Source: Deltaproteobacteria bacterium
GTDB taxonomy: Bacteria; Myxococcota_A; Polyangia; Haliangiales; SHYZ01
Reading direction: 5' to 3'
DNA: 52,287 nt
Assembly (NCBI GenBank): GCA_016210055.1
Contig: JACQUZ010000130.1
Coordinates: forward strand, 1-52,287
Below the pieces are notes generated by a model. The model did no database searches, was not told where the DNA came from, and saw only the letters and a program-made list of their open reading frames with translations. Of this stretch, positions 10,001 to 22,309 are shown one piece after another; the first letter of the stretch is position 1; every line of letters begins with the position of its first letter. The translations under genes were made by a program, and so were the position numbers.

Positions 10001-11504
10001 GGGCGATCTCGGGCGCTTCGATGACGACAAGCGCCTCTATATCGTCGGCCGCAAGAAGGACATGATCCTCGCCGCCAACGGCGAGAACGTGTATCCAGAC
10101 GAGCTCGAGGAGCTGTATGGGGACTCCTCGCTGATCAAGGAGCTTTCCATTGTCGGGCTTCCCGAGGACGATGGGCCGGGCGAGCTCGTCGCGTGCCTGC
10201 TCGTTCCCGACTACGAGGCCGGCTCGTCCTCGGGTGAGCGCTCGCCTCGGGCTGCGCTGCGGGAGAAGATCCAGGAGCACGTCAAGGCCGTCTCTGCCAA
10301 GCTGCCGCACTACAAGCGCATCAAGGTACTCCACCTTTGGGACCACGAGCTTCCGCGCACGGCCACGCGCAAGGTCAAGCGCAAGCTCGTCGTCCACGAG
10401 CTCCAGAAGCTTTCGCGTGCCGTCAAGAAGGCGAGCAGCCTCCACGATTCCGCCCGAGGCAAGGGTGACAGGACGGACGAGTGGCTCATGGATCTGGTGG
10501 CGCAGGTCTGCCAGAAGCCGCGGGATCGAGTGCATGCCGAGGCCAAGCTCGAGGAGCTCGGGTTCGATTCCTTGATGTACACCGAGCTGGGCGTGGCCTT
10601 GGAGGCGCACGGGGTGGCGGTCGCCGAGGGTGAAAACCTCCAGGGCTTGGGCACGGTGGCAGACCTGGCACGCATGGTCGCCGCCCGCATGAGCAAGGCG
10701 AGCAAGGCCCCATCCCGCCTGGAAAAGCGGAACGAGCGCGTGGTTCGTGAGAAAGAGCGCGCTCAACCTCGAAACGGCGATGACCTCCACGTGCCGCGTC
10801 CTATCGTGCGCCTTGGCCGAGAAGTCTTGGGCTTCGGACAGCGCATGGTCTACGAGCGGATGTTCGAAACCAAGGTCACGGGGCGAGCGTGCCTTCCGGA
10901 TCGCGGGCCCTTTATCGTCGCGGCGAACCACTCGTCCCACCTGGACATGGGCCTCGTCAAGCACGCGCTCGGCGATTGGGGGAGCCACGTCGTGGCCGTG
11001 GCGGCGAAGGACTACTTCTTTGAAGACCGGCTGAAGAAGATGTACTTCGAGAATTTCACGAACCTCATCCCCATGGATCGAAATGGCTCTCTTCGTGAGT
11101 CGTTGCGTCTCGCCAGCTCGGTACTCAAGGAAGGGAACGTGCTCTTGATTTTCCCGGAGGGGACGCGCAGCGAGACGGGAACCATGCAGGAATTCAAGTC
11201 CTCCATCGGGTACCTGGCTCTGGCCAACCAGGTGGACGTGGTGCCCATGTACCTCGAGGGGACCTCTGCGGCTCTTCCCAAGGGGACGAGCTGGCCCAAG
11301 AACTGGAACTTGGCGGCTCATATTGGCCCGCTCATCACGCAGGAGAAGCTTCGGGCTGCAACGGAAGGGATGCCTAAATCGGAGCAGTACCGAGAGGCGG
11401 CCCGCATCGTGGAAATGGCCGTGCGGAAGCTGGGAAAGCTGCCGCCTCCACCTCGCCGCTCCCAGGCGGCCGGCCAAGAGCAACCCAGGGGAGGTGAATC
11501 GTGA
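7083..11504 (+). CDS. ElbD-like four-domain ether-lipid/acyl-lipid enzyme: reductase, AMP-ligase, ACP, acyltransferase
   Basis: A 1473-residue fusion. Residues 1-540: Rossmann fatty acyl-CoA reductase-like domain with GATGFVGK (17-24) and YTYSK near 271-275. Residues 570-1110: acyl-activating domain with FTSGTTGTPKG (721-731), GYGLTEAAP near 899, LHTGDLG near 971 and the C-terminal Lys in TRKVKR near 1097. Residues 1130-1190: acyl carrier protein with LGFDSL, the phosphopantetheine site being Ser1163. Residues 1240-1460: PlsC-type acyltransferase with NHSSHLD (His1283, Asp1288) and FPEGTRS. This order matches the published Myxococcus ElbD, needed for ether lipids in development. The downstream SDR start overlaps its stop (GTGA), implying translational coupling. 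Confidence 0.9.
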   Translation: MLNVAQVLKDRRILFIGATGFVGKVALSLLLKSYPELGKVFVLVRPGAGSTSEQRFFQKIVRSPVFDPIREEHGDAAEAYLREKVVPLAGDAARPDLNFTPEDFARFGKLDAVINCAGLVSFAPALDTALRINTLGVRHVLEVARKTSAAVVHVSTCFVAGNRDGEIWEDEPVNGYFPRKGELTGDDFHVDKEIADCERIIAQVKELADDHAHLSMFRDRARQRLRDERRDPDEPRTLKLAVARERKLWVSARLTELGMERAKHWGWPNIYTYSKSLGDQVLAAAGDVNYTLVRPSIVETSVRYPFPGWNEGFTTSAPMAFLVLKGHRTFAAHSKARLDVVPVDMLAAGIVGATAATLSGTNKHVYQCATGDTVPLPVPRAVELTSLWARKYWRDREAGSKLINRLRSRLESVPSTKERYRAISAPAVKGVAESLIKLIDTATPSWGAPRIAGIASEAKQKLDEVAQLAGQVTDLFDLFMPFIYERHYVFRSDNVRELFAAMRPEDRELLKWDPETIEWRSYWLENHLPALKKWIFPDLENEFQAKPKSVYTYKDLLELFDATCKLHKSRLALRKLPLLGSDAPIERYTFRQVQEYATRGSAILREHGVGAGDKVLLMSENRPEWGISYFAILKAGCVVVPVDEKATLPEVVNILRSSRATAAVLSDAVRERMAELPARLNKERISLNFLDFDELYLTEPRCSPLAVEVPVKADDVASLIFTSGTTGTPKGVMLSHRNFTSLLSKLVSVFDLGAHDKLLSVLPLHHTFEFTAGFLMPFMRGAQVTYLSELSADSLNAAFEEGDVTGMIGVPALWQMLHRKIEKGVSEQGPWVEEVFRAAVEGARRIRDKTGVNVGKILFWPVQKKLGGRMRLMVSGGSALPADVMKTFRGLGFPLFEGYGLTEAAPVLAVQHPGTKVVPGSVGEPLPGIELSLHNTDGSGVGEVVARGPNIMLGYFENPEATSEVLRDGWLHTGDLGRFDDDKRLYIVGRKKDMILAANGENVYPDELEELYGDSSLIKELSIVGLPEDDGPGELVACLLVPDYEAGSSSGERSPRAALREKIQEHVKAVSAKLPHYKRIKVLHLWDHELPRTATRKVKRKLVVHELQKLSRAVKKASSLHDSARGKGDRTDEWLMDLVAQVCQKPRDRVHAEAKLEELGFDSLMYTELGVALEAHGVAVAEGENLQGLGTVADLARMVAARMSKASKAPSRLEKRNERVVREKERAQPRNGDDLHVPRPIVRLGREVLGFGQRMVYERMFETKVTGRACLPDRGPFIVAANHSSHLDMGLVKHALGDWGSHVVAVAAKDYFFEDRLKKMYFENFTNLIPMDRNGSLRESLRLASSVLKEGNVLLIFPEGTRSETGTMQEFKSSIGYLALANQVDVVPMYLEGTSAALPKGTSWPKNWNLAAHIGPLITQEKLRAATEGMPKSEQYREAARIVEMAVRKLGKLPPPPRRSQAAGQEQPRGGES

Positions 11505-12529
11505 GCCAGGTGGTGCTCGTGACCGGGGGTACGGGGTTTCTCGGCCAGCACGTGATCGAGGAGCTCCTGTCGAGGGGACAAGCGGTGAGGGCGCTCGTGC
11601 GCAGGCCTTCCCGGATTCTCGCGCGCATGTTCCCCGCGCTCGAGCAGGTGAGCGGTGATGTTCAGGACCTGGCTTCGCTGCCCGCCGCCTTGGCGGGTGC
11701 AAGGCGGGTGTTCCACTTGGCAGGGCTGGTATCGCGCGATCCCAAGGACGCCACCCGGATGATGCGCATCCACGTGGACGGGACGCGAAATGTCCTTCGC
11801 GCGGCGTGCGAGGCCGGTGTCGATCGAGTGGTCCTGGCCAGCTCATCGGGGACGGTGGCTGTCTCGAAGGATCCAGAGCGTGTCTTGGATGAGAGCGCGC
11901 CTTTTGCGCTGGAGCTCGTCAAGGGGTGGCCTTACTACCTCTCGAAGATCTACCAGGAGCAGCTCGCGCTCGATGTCTGTGGCAAGGAGAAGCTGCCTCT
12001 CGTGATTATGAGCCCAAGCTTGCTCCTCGGTCCAGGCGACGCCCGGGGCTCGTCCACGGAGGATGTTCGTCGGTTCTTGCAGCGAAAGATCCCGATCTGT
12101 CCCGAAGGGGGCGTCAACTTCGTGGACGTCCGAGATGTCGCGACGGCGTTCGCAAGCGCCATGGAGAACGGGCGTGATGGCGAGCGCTACCTGCTCGGGG
12201 GGCCCAATTGGACACTGGAGACGTTCTTCGGCCGCTTGGAGCGTCTTTCAAAGGTCCCAGCGCCCAGGTTGCGCGTGCCCGACAAGGTGGCGCGCTGGGG
12301 TGCGATCCTCATGGAGCAATTCGCCGACTGGCGTGGCGTTGCACCGCCCGTGGACCGCATCTCGGTCGAGATGGCCCAGCATTTCTGGTACGTCGATAGC
12401 TCGAAGGCAATGGCCGAGCTCAGCTTCGAGCCGCGGGATCCTCAGGAAACGCTCATGGATACCATTCGCTACGTGCGCAGGCATTTCTTGGGCGAGGCGG
12501 GGCAGGACGAACAGGTTGTGAATGGGTAA
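11501..12529 (+). CDS. NAD(P)-dependent epimerase/reductase-like SDR (extended)
   Basis: A 342-residue extended short-chain dehydrogenase. TGGTGFLG (8-15) binds the dinucleotide, FHLAGLVS and ASSSGTV mark the fourth and fifth strands, and the catalytic pair is YYLSK near 146-150. The C-terminus is the variable substrate half, typical of dihydroflavonol reductase, 3-beta-HSD or ketoreductase-like enzymes. The GTG start at 11501 overlaps the ElbD-like stop by 4 nt, so the two products are probably made together. It may reduce or process the acyl or alkyl intermediate of that enzyme. This is inferred from context. Confidence 0.88.
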   Translation: MSQVVLVTGGTGFLGQHVIEELLSRGQAVRALVRRPSRILARMFPALEQVSGDVQDLASLPAALAGARRVFHLAGLVSRDPKDATRMMRIHVDGTRNVLRAACEAGVDRVVLASSSGTVAVSKDPERVLDESAPFALELVKGWPYYLSKIYQEQLALDVCGKEKLPLVIMSPSLLLGPGDARGSSTEDVRRFLQRKIPICPEGGVNFVDVRDVATAFASAMENGRDGERYLLGGPNWTLETFFGRLERLSKVPAPRLRVPDKVARWGAILMEQFADWRGVAPPVDRISVEMAQHFWYVDSSKAMAELSFEPRDPQETLMDTIRYVRRHFLGEAGQDEQVVNG

Positions 12530-12531
12530 GG

Positions 12532-12556
12532 GGCGTGCGCGCTCAGTGCGCGCGCG
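12532..12556 (+). terminator. GC-rich hairpin after the SDR gene
   Basis: Three bases after the SDR stop, GCGCGC and GCGCGC flank TCAGT, and alternating purine-pyrimidine bases extend the stem. There is no T-run, so this is at best a weak intrinsic terminator or a Rho-assisted pause site. Confidence 0.3.
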
Positions 12557-12573
12557 TGATTCGCACAACCGCG

Positions 12574-12813
12574 CTATGGCTGCAATTCACCATCGCAGTC
12601 GAACGTGTCGGACTCGACTGAACCACCCCCGCCCTTGACGACGAAGCTCGCCACTCGCCCGGTGACCCGGTTGGCGTGAAAACCCTCGGGCGTGGCCCGC
12701 GTGCCACAGCTTGAAGCGTGAACGGAGTTGCACACTCCCCCAAAAAATCTGTCAGGTTCCCCCACCCCGCAGCGAAGACCCATGCGCAAAGACGGCTGGG
12801 AAGCAGCGCCCAC
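12574..12813 (-). pseudogene. Possible small Cys-containing ORF or gene remnant in a 353-bp gap
   Basis: The space between the SDR (ends 12529) and the lipoprotein gene (starts 12883) holds one minus-strand frame of 79 codons. It ends with a compositionally protein-like stretch containing CGTRATPEGF, VTGRVASFVV and SDTFDCDGEL. There is no signal peptide, no clear ribosome site and no recognised family. It may be the tail of a lost secreted protein, or noise. The last 60 nt before 12883 hold the leader and ribosome site (AAGGAG) of the downstream gene. Confidence 0.25.
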
Positions 12814-12882
12814 CTGAGGTTCAGGTGCCAGGAAGGCGCGCCCGAGCCATTGCTCTTCTATCGCTATTGCAAGGAGAAACCC

Positions 12883-13722
12883 ATGAAGAGAAGAATCACT
12901 GCAGGTACCTTGTCGTTCCTCGCCGGAGGACTCCTCTTCGGTTGTGACGGCACATCAACAGAGCTCGGTGGCGCGGGCGAGCTCGACGAGGGGGACGTCG
13001 CGTCCGAATCGCTCCCTGCCGTTGGTGGGGCCCGATTCGGGACCATGTGCCAGAAGGAATACGAGAACGGCTGGCAGACCACCCTCGATTACGTCTGGAA
13101 CCGTTGCGGCTGGTTCAACAACGAGCTCGACGACACCGACTCGAAGATCTTCTATTACAACCTCCACGGGACCAAGTCTCTTTGGGAGACCTCCTGGGAT
13201 CAGAATTACTTGGATAACGTGAATCTCTTCTATTCCTCGACCCACGGTGGTGCGTGGAGCGGCTCGGCGGTCTACGCGATGTGGGACGACGGGGACCTGG
13301 CCTACACATCCAGCATGCGCCTGGGTGACGAGTCCTACGGGCTCAGCATCATGTCCACGTATTCCTGCGACACCCTCAAGCTCGACGGACAGCTCATCAA
13401 CCGCTGGCGCAACACCATGCGCGGGGGCTTGCGGTACGTCACAGGCAGTCACGACACGCTCTGGGATGGCCTGACCACCGACGAAACGGGCGAGGATTAC
13501 GCCGACGAGCTCCAGAAGTCCAATACCATTCGTTATGCCTGGCGGGACGGGAACTCCGATTGGTATGTCGATAACGACGTGGCCGTCATGACCACTGGGC
13601 TCAATAGCTCAGACTGCTCGTCGCGAAGGTCGGGCATGAAGTGGCAGAACTACACGTCCTACAACCGGCGGCGCGACGGCGACGCCGCGTACTACTGCTG
13701 GACTTATTGGGACAACCTTTAA
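12883..13722 (+). CDS. Lipoprotein with putative caspase-fold (DUF6345-like) domain
   Basis: A 279-residue exported lipoprotein: MKRRITAG, a hydrophobic core and the lipobox LLFGC with Cys21. The ATG at 12883 is chosen because AAGGAG lies 6 nt upstream and it places the signal peptide at the N-terminus; the open frame continues upstream. The mature part is rich in Trp and Tyr. A hydrophobic strand leads to SSTHGG (His121-Gly) and a second strand to STYSCDTLK (Cys162), the arrangement of the His-Gly/Cys dyad of clan CD cysteine peptidases (caspase, gingipain). It resembles DUF6345-type proteins. Protease activity is inferred, not known. The next gene starts 36 nt downstream. Confidence 0.72.
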   Translation: MKRRITAGTLSFLAGGLLFGCDGTSTELGGAGELDEGDVASESLPAVGGARFGTMCQKEYENGWQTTLDYVWNRCGWFNNELDDTDSKIFYYNLHGTKSLWETSWDQNYLDNVNLFYSSTHGGAWSGSAVYAMWDDGDLAYTSSMRLGDESYGLSIMSTYSCDTLKLDGQLINRWRNTMRGGLRYVTGSHDTLWDGLTTDETGEDYADELQKSNTIRYAWRDGNSDWYVDNDVAVMTTGLNSSDCSSRRSGMKWQNYTSYNRRRDGDAAYYCWTYWDNL

Positions 13723-13758
13723 TCGATGACCTGCCCTGCGAAATAGAGAGGGATGAAC

Positions 13759-14832
13759 ATGAAAACGCTCGGAACCGGAATCAAGATCGCAATTGGACTC
13801 TCCGTAGGCCTCATGCTGGGCCAGGGTAAGGCCGATGCCGCGGATTACTCCGCACGCAGGACCCTCGACGCTGCCTCGCGCACGAGCGGCCTTGGACGCT
13901 CCAGCGTGGAGCTCCTAAGTCGCGCCAAGGGCCCCGGCCAGGACATCGTCATGAAGACGATCCTCGAGAAGTACCGCACTTCCACCGGCGGGGTCACCAC
14001 CAGCGGTGAGTATCAGATCGACCAGCAGGCCACCCGCACCCGCATTTCGGGCAGCGGATGGTACCTGCAGGTTCACGGCGACGGGACCATGGTCCGTTAC
14101 CGGAACATCGCGCGCCTCGACGCTGGGGCGCGCCTCGGCAAGCCAGTCGTCTATCGGATGACGAACGACGAGCTCGAGAAGCGCGGGCGTGATTTCATCT
14201 CCCGCGACCTCTCCGGGTTCATCAAGCTTGGCCAGAATGAGACCCTGGTGCCCTTCAAGACGGAATACCAGGTCGACGGCGGTCAATCTGCGTCCGGCGG
14301 ATCGGCCACGAACCTCGTGGTGGCGAGCACCGTGGTGTTTAGCCGCACCATCGACGGTCTACACGTGGTCGGCCCCGGCTCGAAGGTGGCCATTACCTTT
14401 ATCAATGACGGCACCCCGGTGGGGTTCGATTTCGATTGGGCACCCTACGCGCGGACCGGAAGAAAGCAGGAAGTGCTGGCGGTGAGCAAGATCCTCGAGC
14501 GAGGGAAGCGATTCCTGCCGACCGGCGGGACCACCAAGCTCCAGCGGTTTGAATGCGGGATCCTCGATCAGGGGGCAAGGAGACGCGACCCGAGCGCATT
14601 GCTGCAGAGCGCCTGCTACTTCCACCAGATGTCCACGCGCGTCGGCGACGCGGCACGGAACCGGCTGAACCCCGCCGACGGCCTCATCCGGTCCGCCCAC
14701 GCCGACCCCATTCCCGCTGGCCTAACGGTGGAGCCGGACCTCAAGTGGCCTCAAGCCATGGCGCTGTGCACCTCCTCGACGCTCTGTGGCAAGCCCACGA
14801 CTGGCGAGACACCTCCCAACGCCGCGCAGTAA
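13759..14832 (+). CDS. Secreted protein with PepSY/FTP-like propeptide segment
   Basis: A 357-residue Sec-exported protein. From ATG 13759 (GAGAGG 7 nt upstream; an ATG two codons earlier would sit on top of that site) it begins MKTLGTGIKIAIGLSVG with cleavage likely after ADA. Residues about 170-240 contain VVFSRTIDGLHVVGPGSKV and VGFDFDWAPY, a pattern (FSR-x-DG-x-PV-GPGSK) I associate with PepSY/FTP-like prosegments of secreted proteases. The C-terminus carries several Cys (CGILDQ, ACYFHQ, CTSSTLCG). It lies 36 nt after the putative caspase-fold lipoprotein, so it may be a chaperone, prosegment or inhibitor for it. Function otherwise unknown. Confidence 0.75.
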   Translation: MKTLGTGIKIAIGLSVGLMLGQGKADAADYSARRTLDAASRTSGLGRSSVELLSRAKGPGQDIVMKTILEKYRTSTGGVTTSGEYQIDQQATRTRISGSGWYLQVHGDGTMVRYRNIARLDAGARLGKPVVYRMTNDELEKRGRDFISRDLSGFIKLGQNETLVPFKTEYQVDGGQSASGGSATNLVVASTVVFSRTIDGLHVVGPGSKVAITFINDGTPVGFDFDWAPYARTGRKQEVLAVSKILERGKRFLPTGGTTKLQRFECGILDQGARRRDPSALLQSACYFHQMSTRVGDAARNRLNPADGLIRSAHADPIPAGLTVEPDLKWPQAMALCTSSTLCGKPTTGETPPNAAQ

Positions 14833-14844
14833 GATTCGCTCCTC

Positions 14845-15534
14845 ATGCGCCTCCTCGCCCTTGCTTTCCTAGTTTTGTCCTGCGCGAGCCCCAACAAGGA
14901 CTGGAAGGACGCTCTCGGCACCATGGCGGGCAGCGGCAGCACCTATTCCTTTGCCTACGAGGGCGAGCCTCCGTCGGGCACCCAGCTTCGACTTGCGCTC
15001 TACGCCGAGGACTTGATAGGGGCTTGCGGGCTCTACACGTCCGAGAAACCACCGGGTGACTTCTGGATGCTCTCGGTGACGACGCCCGCCGCCAGCGCGG
15101 GGGTCTACGAGATCGCCCGGACAAAGGGCGCTTCGGCAAGGCTCGTTCGTGTGCGAGAAGGGGAGAAGGCGGCGAAGTACCCGGCCATTTCGGGGCGCGT
15201 CGAGATCCTGTCGGTTCCGTCGAGCACCGAGGCGTTCCGCGCCGGCGAGCGCATGACGGGGCGCATCGTCGCCGGGTTTCCCGTGCATCCCGCCCACGCC
15301 ATCGAATGCAGCGGGGGCGGCTCAGAAGGGGGCGAGGTCGAGTTCGAGTGCCAATGCCGTGAAGAGAGCGGCAAGGAGTTCAAGTGCATCGCCTCAGCGG
15401 AGGACGGCGCTTGCTGTACCCCGACGTCTGGCGAGACCGTCCAGCTGGAGATCGACTTCGACGCCGCGCCATGTGCAGGCATGTGCGCAAGCACGTCCCC
15501 AGAGCTCTTCCGCTATTGCCTCGAGCTCAAATAA
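14845..15534 (+). CDS. Cys-rich lipoprotein, unknown function
   Basis: 229 residues. MRLLALAFLVLSC is a compact lipoprotein signal with the acylated Cys at 13. The mature protein has 13 Cys, mostly in the C-terminal third (ECQCREESGKEFKC, GACCTP, CAGMCAS), suggesting a disulfide-stabilised periplasmic or outer-membrane domain. It starts 12 nt after the preceding secreted protein and ends the three-gene secreted set. I recognise no family. Confidence 0.8.
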   Translation: MRLLALAFLVLSCASPNKDWKDALGTMAGSGSTYSFAYEGEPPSGTQLRLALYAEDLIGACGLYTSEKPPGDFWMLSVTTPAASAGVYEIARTKGASARLVRVREGEKAAKYPAISGRVEILSVPSSTEAFRAGERMTGRIVAGFPVHPAHAIECSGGGSEGGEVEFECQCREESGKEFKCIASAEDGACCTPTSGETVQLEIDFDAAPCAGMCASTSPELFRYCLELK

Positions 15535-16988
15535 GCGTGCGGGCCTTTGACTCTCCCGCCCGAATCAGTACCATCACCGCCAATGGAGCCGCAAAAGACG
15601 CTCGCCCGAACGAGCCGTCGCGCGCGCGCGCGAGGAGAGCGCACCCTGGCGCCCTACCTGTTCGTCGCGTTCGAGTGCGAGCGTCCCATCGCCGGTGCTG
15701 CGCGCTACTGCCTCCGGGATATTTCGGAGGTAAGGATCGGGAGGGGAGAAGAGCGAATCGCCGAGCGAAGCAGCGAGCCGGCCTCGCAGGTTGAGCAGCT
15801 GCGCATCTCGGTGCCCGATGCGCGAATGTCGCAGGTCCATGCCCGGCTTTTCCAGGCCCCGGAGGGCTGGAAGCTGGAAGATCTGGGCTCCACGAACGGC
15901 ACCCTCGTCAACGGTGAATACAAGGAAGAAGCCCTCCTCTCCGACGGCGACGTGGTGGAGATTGGTTACACCTTTTTCTTGTTTCGGATTCTCGCCAGCG
16001 GCGAAGACGAGCCCGCCGTCTTGGACTCGTCATCACTTGGACCGACTGCCCTGGGGCTCGCGACGCTCCTGCCGAGCTTCTCGCGCGAGCTCGTCGCCCT
16101 TGGGAAAATCGCCGCCTCGCAGGTACCTGTCCTCATTCAAGGGGAGAGTGGCTCGGGCAAGGAGCTCATCGCCCGCGCGATTCACGAGCTGTCCCGTCGC
16201 CCAGGCGAGCTCGTGGCGATCAACTGCGGCGCCTTGCCAGACACCCTCGTCGAGAGCGAGCTCTTTGGCGCTCGCCGTGGGGCGTTTACTGGCGCGGTCT
16301 CTGACCGTGCTGGATTCGTGCGCGCCGCCGATCGAGGTACCCTGTTTCTCGACGAGATAGGTGACCTGCCGACGTCGTCCCAGGTCGCGCTTCTGCGCGT
16401 GCTCCAGGAGCAGCAGGTGACGCCCATCGGCGACACCAAGCCCATCTCGGTCGACCTGCGCGTGGTCGCGGCCACCCATCGCGACCTCCCCGCGCTCGTC
16501 GCTGCCGAGAAGTTTCGCCATGACCTCAAGGCAAGGCTCACGGGCTTCACCATTACGGTTCCGCCGCTGCGCAAGCGCCGGAATGACCTCGGGCTCCTCA
16601 CCGCCACCCTGCTCAAGCGGATTGCTGGAGAAAGGGCCGCGGAGCTGTCCTTTGGGTGCGAAGCGGTGCGCGCCCTGTTCCGCTACGATTGGCCGCTCAA
16701 CGTGCGTGAGCTTGAGCAGTGCCTCGCCTCTGCGGTAGCCCTAGCGGATCAGGGGCGAATTGAGCTCGATCACCTTCCGCCAGCGGTGTATGGCGCGCTC
16801 GCTGGGCCGATGGCCGTATCCAATGATTCGTCCACAGGGAGCCCGTCCAGTGGAACGGGCTCCAAGGCCGAAGATCCACTGCGAGCTCAGCTCGTGCGGC
16901 TGCTCTGGGAGCACGGGGGGAACTTGAGCGCCGTGGCCCGTGCCATGGGAAAAGCACGGACGCAGGTCCAGCGCTGGACCAGGCGCTA

Positions 16989-21059
<4,071 letters not shown>

Positions 21060-21086
21060 CTAACCCTTTTACTACGTTTCGGCTTC

Positions 21087-22079
21087 TTACTGGCACCACT
21101 GCTTCGCTTCGTTCACGCACGTGGCGTCCCACTGCGTCCGGAAGCAATAAGTATCCCGCGACGAGACCAGGGCCACGCAGCTCGAGCAATCGCGGCTGAT
21201 GGGGGCGCCGGTAGAGTACGGGCTTCGGCAATCCCTCAGGGTGCTCACGTAGGCGGTGACTACTTCTAGTGCACTGCCGCTGCCGCACCGAGAATACGCA
21301 CCATTGTTGCTGTCGCGAGAAGTGCAGGTGGAGGCGCAGGTCCCGCGGATTGCCCTCGTGCAGGTGCTGTCCCCGTTGCAGCGGCGCAGGCTCGCACGCG
21401 TCACGTCGATCAAGCAGGCGTTTTCATTGGCGCGCCAGTCACTACCCGTGAAGAAATTGCCCCAGAAAGAAGCCTCCGCGTGGGGGCGGGAGGCCTGCTC
21501 CGCCGTGGCTATGTTTACCGCGGCGCTGGCCGAGGAGATTCCGGGCGTCCCTTGGGGGAGACGCACCGAGATGAGCTCGTTCACGCCGTTTCCGTTGAGA
21601 TGGGCGAAGACGCACGCCGAGACCAGCTGCTGGCAACTCGCTCCGCAAGCCCCGTTTCCCCACTCGGTGGCGAAGCCAAGCCTTCCCCGGTATGCGTGCT
21701 TCCCGATGACGAGCCAGTCGCTGCTCGAAAGTGCACAGTCCACGAAATACGCTAGGGCAAGCTGGGCTCTTGGATCGATCGCCAATATGGGCGCTGCGAC
21801 ATAGGCCTCATTCAACTTGCGACCAGCAAGCGCCGAGCGGTATGGGTTGAGGCGATCGAGGTCGCTCGGGATAGCCCCGTTCTTCGAGATCTGCTGGGTG
21901 TTTGGCGGCGGCTCCTTCACGATGCCGCCGGCATTTGTGTCACCATCGCCGATCTCGTTCGTTCTCCGTAATCCACTGGTGTCGGAATCCAGATCATTGC
22001 CCGCCATGTCTTCGGTCGCACATGCAGCAACCAGGGCGAGAACAATGGAACCAGTGACACCAATCCGCCTTGCGTGCAT
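21087..22079 (-). CDS. Cys-rich lipoprotein, paralogue A
   Basis: 330 residues. MHARRIGVTGSIVLALVAAC gives a lipobox with Cys20. After a low-complexity linker comes a globular part with PSDLDRLNPYR, AYFVDCALSSSDW and SACVFAHLNGNGV. The C-terminal Cys-rich module is dense in disulfides (NGDSTCTRAIRGTCAST, SPYSTGAPISRDCSSCVAL, ending in Cys-Gln). It aligns along its whole length with the next gene (22310-23296), so the two are a tandem duplication. GGGAGG lies 10 nt before the ATG. No known family. The flanking Ser/Thr kinases suggest a surface role tied to signalling, but this is context only. Confidence 0.85.
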   Translation of the reverse strand: MHARRIGVTGSIVLALVAACATEDMAGNDLDSDTSGLRRTNEIGDGDTNAGGIVKEPPPNTQQISKNGAIPSDLDRLNPYRSALAGRKLNEAYVAAPILAIDPRAQLALAYFVDCALSSSDWLVIGKHAYRGRLGFATEWGNGACGASCQQLVSACVFAHLNGNGVNELISVRLPQGTPGISSASAAVNIATAEQASRPHAEASFWGNFFTGSDWRANENACLIDVTRASLRRCNGDSTCTRAIRGTCASTCTSRDSNNGAYSRCGSGSALEVVTAYVSTLRDCRSPYSTGAPISRDCSSCVALVSSRDTYCFRTQWDATCVNEAKQWCQ

Positions 22080-22116
22080 CGATTCTAGCCTCCCGGCCGC
22101 GTGGCCACTTGGCGAT

Positions 22117-22146
22117 AACCTAGTGAAGGGTTCCCGGCGCGGTCAA
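22117..22146 (-). promoter_or_regulatory. Sigma70-type promoter of lipoprotein A
   Basis: Read on the minus strand: TTGACC (22146-22141), an 18-bp spacer and TAGGTT (22122-22117), 37 nt before the ATG at 22079. The paralogue's promoter has the same -35 box and the same spacer length. Confidence 0.5.
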
Positions 22147-22309
22147 GTGCCACGTGGCGCTGGACGAGACGTTGCCGAACTTTGCCACCTGGCTCAAACA
22201 CTGTCACATCGATAGGTACTCAAACCGCGTGGGTAGCGCGCGGGAGGGGGGAGGCTCCGAGGGATTTGCTCGAGGAGCGGGGACGGGAAAGTCCCCCCTG
22301 TTCAGAGGG

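Noticed and set aside
9843..11846. 667-codon minus-strand frame opposite the ElbD-like gene
   Set aside because: It is open only because of GC bias; the plus strand carries intact ligase, ACP and acyltransferase motifs.
21085..21105. TGGCAC-containing sigma54-like promoter
   Set aside because: The downstream TTGC element is absent and the site lies inside a coding region.
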